64,000 nt of DNA from an uncultured Halieaceae bacterium (lineage in GTDB: Bacteria; Pseudomonadota; Gammaproteobacteria; Pseudomonadales; Halieaceae). The DNA lies in assembly GCA_913031575.1 (NCBI GenBank), contig CAJWEV010000005.1, forward strand, positions 1 to 64,000, read 5' to 3'. Of the stretch, positions 44,003-52,500 are shown piece after piece (the first letter of the stretch is position 1; every line of letters begins with the position of its first letter). A program made the position numbers and the translations under genes. A model generated the notes under the pieces. It saw only the letters and a program-made list of their open reading frames with translations, did no database searches and was not told the origin of the DNA.

Positions 44003-45352
44003 TTATTGAGGCAATACAAATATTGCTGCGAATAGGAATCCGGCTGCAGCAATCCCTGCCGCAATGAGTGCGTAGGGCAGCTGTGTCACCGCATGCTGAT
44101 AGGTATTACACCCAGCGCCCTGGGCAGACAGCACAGTGGAGTCCGAATAAAAGCAAGCATGACTTCCAAAACCACTGGCCGATAATAGTGCGCCGATTAC
44201 GAGCGGGATGCTGACATCGTAGGCCTGTGCGAGGGGGAAGGCGACAGGCATGGCGATCGCTATGACACCCCAGTTTGATCCGGTGGCGAAAGACACGGCT
44301 GACATGGTGACAAACACAATGACAGGCAGCATAGTTGCATTCATGTAAGGCTTCACTGCCTGTATGACATATTCAGTTAGCCCAATCCGCTCGTTCGCTT
44401 CTACAAAGACAAACAGAGCCAGCAGCATAGCAAGTACGGGCACCATAATTTTGATGCCGTTAGTGCATGTATCGAACAACTCAGACAGGGGCATAAGTCG
44501 TAGCGAAGCAAAATAGACAACGGTCACCAGAATTCCGGCGATGACCCCTCGAAGTAAATCGACACTGGGAAAAATCGTAAAAAATAAAAGCGCAAAGATA
44601 GGCAGGAAAAACGTAGACGCCCCACCATTACCAAACTCCAGTTCAACTGAGTCAGAATCAGTGGCACCCAAGTCACCCGATGCCTCAGCCAACTCCTCTG
44701 CTTTACGCATTGGACCGATACGAGGAATGAATCCCGATGCGACCCACGGTACGAGGATGACCGCCACAATGGGGTAGAACATATAGGGGATCGACTCGAC
44801 AAATAACGACAAGCCCAGCCCATCGGCGGCGACCGCATTTTTCTCCAGAAGACCTGAGAAATAAGCGCCCCAGCTTGAAATGGGCACGAGGAGACATAAC
44901 GGAGCTGCGGTGGAATCGATCACATAGGCCAACATCGCCCGTGACGTTTTAAACCGATCAGTCACAGCCTTCATGGTCGCTCCCACCGTCAGCGAGTTTA
45001 AGTAGTCATCTAGGAAAATAAAGAGCCCTAGCACCCATGTTGCAAACAAACTCTGGCCTTTTGAGCTGAGCCGCTTTAACAAAAGGTTGCCGAATGCCAT
45101 CGAGCCCCCACTCCGGACCAGCAACGCTATGAACACACCATAAAGCGCGCAAACCAGAATAATCCAGGCTACGTCTTCGTCACGCAGTACCTCAAGTGAC
45201 ACCTTCGCTAACGTGTCTGCAAATCCGATACCGTCCATCAGTAGGAACGCGAAAATCGCCCCCGCGATAACCGATTCAAGAGTGCGCTGAGTGACTACCG
45301 CCAGCACTAGAACCAAGGCCGTAGGCAGCAGACTGACAATTCCGTATTCCAT
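44003..45352 (-). CDS. NhaC-type Na+/H+ antiporter family protein
   Basis: A membrane protein of about 449 residues with roughly 11-12 helices of the NhaC superfamily. Conserved stretches include LGLFIFLDDYLNSLTVGATMKAVTDRFKTSRAMLAYVIDSTAAPLCLLVPISSWGAYF and FATGSNWGVIAIAMPVAFPLA, both hallmark regions. It should exchange protons for sodium or for a small organic ion, since some members move malate/lactate or amines. The start is uncertain: TTG 45376, ATG 45361 and ATG 45352 are in frame; I use the last because it begins EYGIVSLLPTA as relatives do. It is divergent from gpsA. Confidence 0.85.
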   Translation of the reverse strand: MEYGIVSLLPTALVLVLAVVTQRTLESVIAGAIFAFLLMDGIGFADTLAKVSLEVLRDEDVAWIILVCALYGVFIALLVRSGGSMAFGNLLLKRLSSKGQSLFATWVLGLFIFLDDYLNSLTVGATMKAVTDRFKTSRAMLAYVIDSTAAPLCLLVPISSWGAYFSGLLEKNAVAADGLGLSLFVESIPYMFYPIVAVILVPWVASGFIPRIGPMRKAEELAEASGDLGATDSDSVELEFGNGGASTFFLPIFALLFFTIFPSVDLLRGVIAGILVTVVYFASLRLMPLSELFDTCTNGIKIMVPVLAMLLALFVFVEANERIGLTEYVIQAVKPYMNATMLPVIVFVTMSAVSFATGSNWGVIAIAMPVAFPLAQAYDVSIPLVIGALLSASGFGSHACFYSDSTVLSAQGAGCNTYQHAVTQLPYALIAAGIAAAGFLFAAIFVLPQ

Positions 45353-45490
45353 AGCCCCCATAGCCTCTTCGAACAACTTCGCTTCGGTTCAGTCTACAGG
45401 GCAACACCGTAAATATTCACCTCAACTTGAAGTTTTGATCTCGAACCGCCATCCTCGCGCGTCTTTTTATACTCGCGGGGGCAAATCGCT

Positions 45491-46507
45491 CTGAATTCAA
45501 CAAAAAACAGTGATACACGCCTCGCCGTAATCGGCGGAGGCTCATGGGGCACGACACTGGCATCGTTGGTCTGTCGCAATGCTCACGTCAGGCTGTGGGC
45601 GCGCGACCAAGACGTAGTGAATGAGATTAATGATTCGAACATCCATACTCGATATCTCGATGGTCTAAATCTCAATCCCCTGTTGAGGGCAACGACTAGC
45701 CTCGCAACTGCCATGACCGAGGCGCATGCTGTTTTTATGGCTATTCCCTCGCACAACTTTCGCAGCGTTTTTGAGCAGGCAGCGCCATTGATTCCTCGCG
45801 GCGCTCCCATAATTAGCATGACTAAGGGTCTCGAAGCCACAACACAAAAGCGGATGACCGAAGTGATTAAAGAGTACTGCCCTGATCATCCGGTGGGTGT
45901 TCTTACTGGGCCGAATCTGGCGAGGGAAATCCTCGAAGGGAAAGCGGCAGCGAGCGTACTTGCACTTGACGACGCATCGGCCGATTGGTTGCAGCCCGCA
46001 CTCAATGTCGGCTTATTTCGGGTCTACCGAAACGACGATGTGGTGGGATGCGAGCTCGGTGGTGTATTGAAGAATATCATTGCCCTGGCGGTCGGACTGG
46101 GAGACGGTCTGGGTGCCGGTGACAACACGCGAGCCGCTCTTATCACGCGAGGTCTCGCAGAGGTCACGCGATTAGGCACCGCATTGGGCGGACGCGCAGA
46201 GACCTTCGCGGGACTCGCCGGAATGGGCGATATGATCGCGACCTGCACCAGCCCTCAAAGCCGTAATCGCCACGTAGGAATCCGGCTTGCGGAAGGCAAA
46301 ACAGTACAAGAGATCACCGACGCCATGAATATGGTGGCAGAGGGGGTAAAAAGTGCACCGACAGTGGTCTCGCTGGCGAACCGCCACGACATCGAGGTAC
46401 CTATCTGCAGTGAGATTCATCGCATTTTGGAAGGCAAGGCCGATGCAACTCGAGTCTACCGAGGTCTTATTAGAGTTGTTGCGGGTACGGAATCAGAGCC
46501 GGGTTGA
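45491..46507 (+). CDS. gpsA: Glycerol-3-phosphate dehydrogenase [NAD(P)+], with a non-canonical start
   Basis: The enzyme reduces dihydroxyacetone phosphate to glycerol-3-phosphate for phospholipid synthesis. The ORF track begins at 45566, inside the protein. Reading upstream in frame recovers the Rossmann motif LAVIGGGSWGTTLASLV, so the true N-terminus lies before base 45518. From the in-frame stop at 45428 there is no ATG, GTG or TTG; the best start is CTG at 45491, with a GGGGG site 9 bases upstream, giving 338 residues, the usual length. The rest is standard: MAIPSHNFR, SMTKGLE, TGPNLAREI, and GGVLKNIIALAVGLGDGLGAGDNTRAALITRGLAE with the catalytic Lys. A sequencing error near the 5' end would be the alternative. 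Confidence 0.88.
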   Translation: MNSTKNSDTRLAVIGGGSWGTTLASLVCRNAHVRLWARDQDVVNEINDSNIHTRYLDGLNLNPLLRATTSLATAMTEAHAVFMAIPSHNFRSVFEQAAPLIPRGAPIISMTKGLEATTQKRMTEVIKEYCPDHPVGVLTGPNLAREILEGKAAASVLALDDASADWLQPALNVGLFRVYRNDDVVGCELGGVLKNIIALAVGLGDGLGAGDNTRAALITRGLAEVTRLGTALGGRAETFAGLAGMGDMIATCTSPQSRNRHVGIRLAEGKTVQEITDAMNMVAEGVKSAPTVVSLANRHDIEVPICSEIHRILEGKADATRVYRGLIRVVAGTESEPG

Positions 46508-46562
46508 CGTGTCACTAAGGACGGCGTGTATTAATCAGTCGATAATTCTTGAGGCGCGGACA

Positions 46563-47381
46563 ATGCAGCAGAGCCATTTGTTTTTGTCTATGTTGCTGCT
46601 GTTAACAGTGATGGGCTGCAGTACAAGCCCCACTGGCAGAAGCCAATTTCTGATTGTTTCTCCAGAGTCAGCCATACAGCAATCGCGCGGCGCCTATGTG
46701 CAAGCAGTCGAGGCACTCCGTGACGAGCATGAGATATCCCAGGACAGGCTACTGGAATCTCGGGTTCGTCGTGTTACCGGCAGAGTGGTAACTGCAGCCG
46801 CTGAGAACTTCCCAAAGTCCGCTAATTGGAACTGGAGTGTCGTGATTGTTGACGATGCAGACACTGTTAATGCCTGGTGTATGGCCGGCGGCAAAATGGC
46901 GGTCTATACCGGACTTTTTGAACAGCTAGAGCTTACCGATGCTGAGTTCGCTCAAATCATGGGGCACGAGATTTCTCATGCCCTCGCAGACCATACGGCA
47001 GAAAGGATGTCGCGAGCGCTGGCAATCCAACTCGGTTTGGTGGCTGTAAATGCGGCCACCGACGGCAGCCGCAGCGCGGGACAAAATGCGGAAGTCTTGG
47101 CGCAAGTAGCTCTTGAGCTACCCAATAGTCGAGTCGCAGAGCGTGAGGCCGACAAGCTCGGGATGCGACTGGCGACACTTGCCGGATACGACCCTGAGGC
47201 TGCCGTTACGCTATGGCAGAAAATGGAGAGTCTAGGCGACAATAGACCACCTGAATTTCTCAGCACACACCCAGCACCCAATCACAGACAAGCGCGGCTT
47301 CATCAAATGATCCCAGCGATGCGTGACTTAAATCCCACGGGCAGCAAACTGCCCGCTACCGCAATCATAATTATCGACTAG
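46563..47381 (+). CDS. M48 family metallopeptidase, lipoprotein
   Basis: A 272-residue zinc peptidase with a lipoprotein signal (LFLSMLLLLTVMGCSTS). The zinc motif is HEISH in IMGHEISHALADHTAERM, and the third ligand Glu is in RVAEREADKLGMRLATLAGYDPEAA. It resembles the LoiP/YcaL-type periplasmic peptidases that take part in outer-membrane quality control. The track ORF runs 70 codons further upstream through the end of gpsA; ATG 46563 with a GAGG site is the real start. Its last four bases overlap the end of the convergent BCCT gene. Confidence 0.9.
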   Translation: MQQSHLFLSMLLLLTVMGCSTSPTGRSQFLIVSPESAIQQSRGAYVQAVEALRDEHEISQDRLLESRVRRVTGRVVTAAAENFPKSANWNWSVVIVDDADTVNAWCMAGGKMAVYTGLFEQLELTDAEFAQIMGHEISHALADHTAERMSRALAIQLGLVAVNAATDGSRSAGQNAEVLAQVALELPNSRVAEREADKLGMRLATLAGYDPEAAVTLWQKMESLGDNRPPEFLSTHPAPNHRQARLHQMIPAMRDLNPTGSKLPATAIIIID

Positions 47382-49333
47382 GTTCTGCGATATAGCTCAA
47401 ATTGAGCTAATACATCAGCAATAACTTGGGCCTCAGTGAGCCCCCATAGGCAGTAGCCAGCAGAACCTGAGGATAAGTGTACTTCTGTAACCGATGTGGA
47501 CCCCTCAACGGGAAGCAAAACCTCATCTGCGCGCGTTTCAGAGGGCGCGCGCCCACCCTGAGGCGACAGCTTCACCGCATAAGTAAAGCCAGATTCATCT
47601 TCAGCTTCAGCGGTCAGTGCAATTGATCCATCAGTATCAATATTGTTGGTAACAGCTGCAGCAACACCATTTTTACTTAGTTCAGACGCAAACGCCGACA
47701 GTGCAGGAAGCACGGTCTCGTTCTGGAACGCAAAAACCGCCTCGTCCGAGGGTGCTATTAGCAGCGATCCCAATCGAGACTGCCAGTCGACGTCGACATC
47801 GGTATCAAAACTCGTTGAAGCTTTAACAAAACTCGATTGCATATCTGACTGAAGCGATCGCTGAAGACCCCAAAGAGCGCCTAACAAAATTAGTGAGAAA
47901 GGAAGCGCGCTTGCAATTGTCGCAGTTTGTAGTGCCTGTAATCCCCCGGTTATCAAGAGCGTTGCGGAAATCGCAGCAATGATGCCTGTCCATAAGACAC
48001 GCTGAAAAATGGGCGAATCGTCAACGCCACCCGACGCCATCATGTTAAGTACCAGTGCGCCACTGTCGGCAGAGGTCACAAAGAAAATAACGATCATGAT
48101 CAAACTCAGTAGCGAGAGATAAAAAGTACCAGGCAAATAATCGAGAAATAGGAATAAACCCAGCGGCTGATTATCAACGACAGCGTCGCCAAACACCGAT
48201 TCACCAGCATGAATCAGTTCGATGGCGCTACCGCCAAAGACATTCATCCAGAGCACAACAAACAAGGTGGGTGCCAACATCACTCCGATCAAAAACTCTC
48301 GAATCGTCCGCCCACGTGAAATCCGTGCAATGAAGATACCAACAAAAGGCGCCCAACTAATCCACCAGCCCCAGTAAAAAATGGTCCAGCCGCCCAGCCA
48401 TTCGGTGTCTTCGTACGTGAACAGGTTCGTCGAGGTAGTTATTAGGTTCGCAAAGTAGTAACCGAAGTTCTCCAGCGTGCCACCCAGAATCAGCGCCGTA
48501 GGTCCTGCCAATAAAACAAAACACAGCAGGGCTATCGCAAGAAACGAATTGAACTCAGAGAGTCGTTTAATTCCAGAGTCCAGACCCAACGCTACAGACA
48601 CTGCTGCCATGGCCATAATCGCGACGGTAATAGCAATTTTAATGACACCTGACTCTGGAACACCAAACAGGTGATTAAGTCCCGTGCTTAACTGCTCGAC
48701 GCCCAGCCCCAGGCTGGCAGAGATACCAAAAGTGGTACACACAATAGCAAAGACATCGATTGCTGCCCCCAAAGGCCCATAGATGCGATCACCCAAAATA
48801 GGGTAGAACGCAGATCGCAGTGTCAATGGCAAGCCACGCCGAAACGAAAAATAAGCCAATACCAGGGCCATGAGTGCGTAAACCGACCAAGCATTGAACC
48901 CCCAGTGGAGCATGGTTAGGTTAATTGCCTGATTCTCTCCACCAGTCGCGGCGCCCTCGCCGACCGGAGGTTTCAAGTAGTGAACAACGGGCTCCGCCAC
49001 ACCGTAGAACATCAAGCCAATCCCGACCCCGGCAGCAAACAGCATGGATAGCCAAGAGAAAAGACTGTAGTCAGGCGCTGAATTGTCGGGGCCGAGACGT
49101 ATCCTGCCCACGCGAGAAAATGCCAGCGCGACGGATGCCACCAACAGTACGGCCATCACGATTCCGTAAAACCAACTTGCGTTCTCCACAATTGCAGCCT
49201 GTAGTATGCCCAATGCTCTGCTGCTGGCGTCGGGAAACCCTAAAACAATGGCCACCGTACTCAGCAAAAAGGCGATAGACGGAATGAATACGGTGCGGTC
49301 AACGACAAAACCACGATCGGAAAAGTTCAACAT
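47378..49333 (-). CDS. BCCT family betaine/choline/carnitine transporter
   Basis: A 651-residue transporter with 12 helices of the BCCT family. The Trp-rich segment GWTIFYWGWWISWAPFVGIFIARISRGRTIREF is the family signature, and GVGIGLMFYGVAEPVVHY and MLHWGFNAWSVYALMALVLAYFSFRRGLP match the substrate region. A cytoplasmic tail of about 130 residues (from about residue 515) resembles that of BetT/BetP-type osmosensing members. It imports quaternary ammonium solutes, probably glycine betaine, choline or a relative, for osmoprotection or as food. No betaine catabolic genes are near. The ribosome site is weak. Confidence 0.92.
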   Translation of the reverse strand: MLNFSDRGFVVDRTVFIPSIAFLLSTVAIVLGFPDASSRALGILQAAIVENASWFYGIVMAVLLVASVALAFSRVGRIRLGPDNSAPDYSLFSWLSMLFAAGVGIGLMFYGVAEPVVHYLKPPVGEGAATGGENQAINLTMLHWGFNAWSVYALMALVLAYFSFRRGLPLTLRSAFYPILGDRIYGPLGAAIDVFAIVCTTFGISASLGLGVEQLSTGLNHLFGVPESGVIKIAITVAIMAMAAVSVALGLDSGIKRLSEFNSFLAIALLCFVLLAGPTALILGGTLENFGYYFANLITTSTNLFTYEDTEWLGGWTIFYWGWWISWAPFVGIFIARISRGRTIREFLIGVMLAPTLFVVLWMNVFGGSAIELIHAGESVFGDAVVDNQPLGLFLFLDYLPGTFYLSLLSLIMIVIFFVTSADSGALVLNMMASGGVDDSPIFQRVLWTGIIAAISATLLITGGLQALQTATIASALPFSLILLGALWGLQRSLQSDMQSSFVKASTSFDTDVDVDWQSRLGSLLIAPSDEAVFAFQNETVLPALSAFASELSKNGVAAAVTNNIDTDGSIALTAEAEDESGFTYAVKLSPQGGRAPSETRADEVLLPVEGSTSVTEVHLSSGSAGYCLWGLTEAQVIADVLAQFELYRRT

Positions 49334-49557
49334 GGAGCGCTACTCGATAGAGTGTCAACGGAGTGTAACAGTAACTGTCTCACAAGCCTGTCCCCAGTAA
49401 ATTAAATGAGCAAAAAGCACTTTGCGTATTAACTAATTACACTTAATTTTAATATTAATAATAAAAACAATAAGTTAAGTACTATTTCGATCGGGCTATA
49501 CCATTGAAATACTTTGAGCTAGAATCGTTCAACCACTCTAATAACGGAAAGATCCCT

Positions 49558-52413
49558 ATGTTTCTTACCAAACAGTTTGGCAAGCGTCCTCTGTCGCTCG
49601 CCGTGGCTGCTGCTATTGCACCGGCCTTTGCGTCCACAGCACTCGCGCAAAATCCTCAGCTTGAGGAGGTCGTAGTTACTGCGACGAAGCGTGCTGAAAA
49701 CCTTCAGGATGTTCCGGTCTCGGTTAATGCTCTATCCGGTGACGCGATGCGATCGCAGAACATCCTGACTTTCGACGACTACGTTGAATTCTTACCAAAT
49801 GTCGTTAGCGCGGGTATCGGTCCAGGTCAACGAGAAATCTATATTCGCGGCTCAGCATCTGAGCAATCATCTATTACAGTTGCGCCGGCTCAGGGCTCAG
49901 CACCTGGCGTGGCACTTTATTTTGATGAAATGCCTGTTTCGTTCGGCGCGAGGAATCTTGATGTATATGCAGCAGACTTAGCGCGAATCGAGGTGTTATC
50001 TGGCCCACAGGGGACTCTATTTGGTGCCAGTTCGCAGTCCGGAAATATGCGCTTAATCACTAATAAGCCCAACCCTGATGAATTCGAAATGAGTCTGGAT
50101 ATGGGCCTTAGCTCGACACGAGGTGGTGCAAACAGTAATAGCCTTGAGGCAATGATCAACGTCCCTATGGGCGAGCAAGGCGCAGTTCGCTTCGTAGCTT
50201 ACTCAGATAACCAAGGCGGATGGATCGACAATCAAGTGGGTACGTTCACGCCGAGCGGAACGGTTATCGACAGAAACAATTCGGCTGGCTATGGGCCATT
50301 TTTTGGCTCTTTCGATCAAACAACCATCCAATCTGCAACGAACGGTAATGTTGCCAAAAAGGATTGGAACGAGGCTACATACGATGGTTTCCGTGTTGCT
50401 GCGAGCTACGACTTCAACGACACGTGGAGTGGCCTAGTTACGCATATGTCGCAGGAGATTGATGTAGACGGCTCCTTCCTTATCGACCCAAGCTTGGGTG
50501 ACAGTAGTGCTCAGAAATACGTGCCGGAATCAAACATTGATGAGTTCGATATCACAACATGGACGCTGGAAGGTGCTATAGCAAACCTAGACGTCGTTTA
50601 TACCGGTGGTTATATTGATCGAGAGGTCGATGCGCTGATTGACTACACGCACTACAACAATGGTGGCGGTTACATCACCTACTACCTCTGTAGTGGAAAT
50701 ATCTACTCAGCTGATCCATCGACCGCTCGTAATACGTGCTTTGACCCCACAAAGCAGTACGCCGACGTATCAACGAATGAGCGAACGACTCACGAGCTGC
50801 GAATAAGCAGTGACCCTGACAACCGTCTCCGTTGGATGGCGGGCGTTTACATGAGTGATGTTGATACGACGCACGTAGGGGAGTTCCAATATTTCTCCAC
50901 TAACGACGCGTTCAGTGAGCATATCGTGAACTACTTCGGCTCGGGTGCTCCTTTCCAGGTTGGCAATACAACCATTCCGGGTACCGCAGGCACCAACACA
51001 ACCGGACCGCGAAGCCCACTCACTACGTTCTATAATGACTTCACTCGTACAGAGGAAGAGACGGCTTTCTTCGGTGAAGTTGCCTTTGATATCAGTGACG
51101 ATCTAACCGTGTCGCTAAGCGCGCGACGCTACGATCTAAAGTCGCAGCTACAGGGTGCGTCTAATTTCTCGTTCGGTTGTCGTTATGGTGCACCATTCAC
51201 TGATCGAGAGACGCCCGCGGGAGCAGGCTTTGGCAACGCACTGGTTACAGAGGACGGTCGCTGTAACAGCAACGCCTTCAGTAACGACGTGACTGCACGC
51301 CTTTTAACTCTTGGCGCCTATGGCGCTTCAGGTGATGACAGCATTATCTTGGGTGCGACGAGTCCAAACGGTGCGCGTGACATGTTCCGTGGTGGTGGTA
51401 GTAACGCCGCAACGCTCGCTGCCATACAAAACGGCAACCTTGACATTAGTGATGTCTCTGCTGACGGTTCGACAGAAGAAGAGGACACTATTGTTCGTTT
51501 ATCAATGAACTACAATCTGTCAGACGATGTAATGGTCTACGGTATCTATTCCGAGGGCTATCGTCCAGCAACTCAGAACCGTAACGCCGGTCAGCTCGCC
51601 GCAAATCAATCCGGGGTTTATGAGGGATATGTGGTTCCAGCCGTGGCCGTTACAGACACATTGGAGAACATTGAGTTCGGCATGAAGGGCGAGTTCCTCG
51701 ATCGCACACTGCGATTGAATGCTAGTTACTACATGACGGAGATCACAGACCTGCAAGTTTCACGTTTTGACCCTTCAAATGTGGCCTTCTTGGTCTTTAT
51801 GGAGAATGTGGGAGACGCTGAATCAAACGGTGTTGATCTTGATTTCCAGTGGGCCGCAGGAACAAATCTGCTGATCTCGGGCGCTGCCAGTTTCTTGGAT
51901 ACCGAGATCACTCGACTAAATCCACAGCTTCAAGGCGTGGCAGTGCCCGTTGGCTCTGAGCTTCCACTCGCACCCACCTTCTCGGGTAACTTGCGAGTAC
52001 GCTATGACTTCGATACGGACTGGTACGGTATGGACGGCTACCTTACTGGTGCCATAACATACCGTGGTAAGTCGGTTGCAGGGATCGTCGGAAGCGCAGC
52101 ATTCATGGACGATACGGCAGTCCTTGCCTACGGGAGTGAATCTGGCCTAGATCAGCAAGATGAAGGTGGAAACTTCGGAACCGTCAACGATTCAACTGGT
52201 GCACTGCCCGCAAACTCACGTTACGTTAACGAGGCTGCGACAACACTCAACTTTAGTGCAGGCCTCACCAAAGACGCGTGGTTAGCTGAAGTCTATGTTC
52301 GCAACCTTACGAATACGCGGGGCGCCGTAGTTCAAACAGCGGGTAAGTTTACGCCCGAGGCAACTGTCAACCGACCTCGAACAATGGGAATCAGACTGTC
52401 TTACCGCTTCTGA
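49558..52413 (+). CDS. TonB-dependent outer-membrane receptor
   Basis: A 951-residue receptor. The track starts 18 codons too early at a TTG; ATG 49558 opens a signal peptide (PLSLAVAAAIAPAFASTALAQ) and has GGAAAG upstream. The TonB-box region is LEEVVVTATKRAENLQDVPVSV, the plug shows YIRGSASEQSS and IEVLSGPQGTLFGASSQSGNMRLITNKP, and the barrel ends in TMGIRLSYRF. It belongs to the large marine class with LEEVVVTATKR and a PVSV plug start. A TPR-sulfotransferase begins 87 bases downstream beyond a terminator hairpin. The leader (49400-49500) is strongly AT-rich. The substrate is unknown. Confidence 0.93.
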   Translation: MFLTKQFGKRPLSLAVAAAIAPAFASTALAQNPQLEEVVVTATKRAENLQDVPVSVNALSGDAMRSQNILTFDDYVEFLPNVVSAGIGPGQREIYIRGSASEQSSITVAPAQGSAPGVALYFDEMPVSFGARNLDVYAADLARIEVLSGPQGTLFGASSQSGNMRLITNKPNPDEFEMSLDMGLSSTRGGANSNSLEAMINVPMGEQGAVRFVAYSDNQGGWIDNQVGTFTPSGTVIDRNNSAGYGPFFGSFDQTTIQSATNGNVAKKDWNEATYDGFRVAASYDFNDTWSGLVTHMSQEIDVDGSFLIDPSLGDSSAQKYVPESNIDEFDITTWTLEGAIANLDVVYTGGYIDREVDALIDYTHYNNGGGYITYYLCSGNIYSADPSTARNTCFDPTKQYADVSTNERTTHELRISSDPDNRLRWMAGVYMSDVDTTHVGEFQYFSTNDAFSEHIVNYFGSGAPFQVGNTTIPGTAGTNTTGPRSPLTTFYNDFTRTEEETAFFGEVAFDISDDLTVSLSARRYDLKSQLQGASNFSFGCRYGAPFTDRETPAGAGFGNALVTEDGRCNSNAFSNDVTARLLTLGAYGASGDDSIILGATSPNGARDMFRGGGSNAATLAAIQNGNLDISDVSADGSTEEEDTIVRLSMNYNLSDDVMVYGIYSEGYRPATQNRNAGQLAANQSGVYEGYVVPAVAVTDTLENIEFGMKGEFLDRTLRLNASYYMTEITDLQVSRFDPSNVAFLVFMENVGDAESNGVDLDFQWAAGTNLLISGAASFLDTEITRLNPQLQGVAVPVGSELPLAPTFSGNLRVRYDFDTDWYGMDGYLTGAITYRGKSVAGIVGSAAFMDDTAVLAYGSESGLDQQDEGGNFGTVNDSTGALPANSRYVNEAATTLNFSAGLTKDAWLAEVYVRNLTNTRGAVVQTAGKFTPEATVNRPRTMGIRLSYRF

Positions 52414-52438
52414 TCGGTCAAGCAAGCGTAGTACCCTC

Positions 52439-52474
52439 CAAAGGGCGGACAATACAATGTCCGCCCTTTTTTAT
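52439..52474 (+). terminator. Terminator between TonB receptor and TPR-sulfotransferase
   Basis: The stem AAAGGGCGGACA / TGTCCGCCCTTT is followed by a T-run. It ends about 27 bases before the GTG of the TPR-sulfotransferase, leaving little room for a separate promoter, so the downstream gene may depend on read-through. Confidence 0.9.
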
Positions 52475-52500
52475 TTCTTAGCCGCCAAGAAAGTATTGTC

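Noticed and set aside
45566-46507. ORF-track start of gpsA at 45566
   Set aside because: It would cut off the NAD-binding motif, which is plainly encoded in the same frame upstream.
46353-46562. Upstream extension of the M48 peptidase ORF
   Set aside because: It overlaps the end of gpsA in another frame, and a lipoprotein signal with its own ribosome site begins at 46563.
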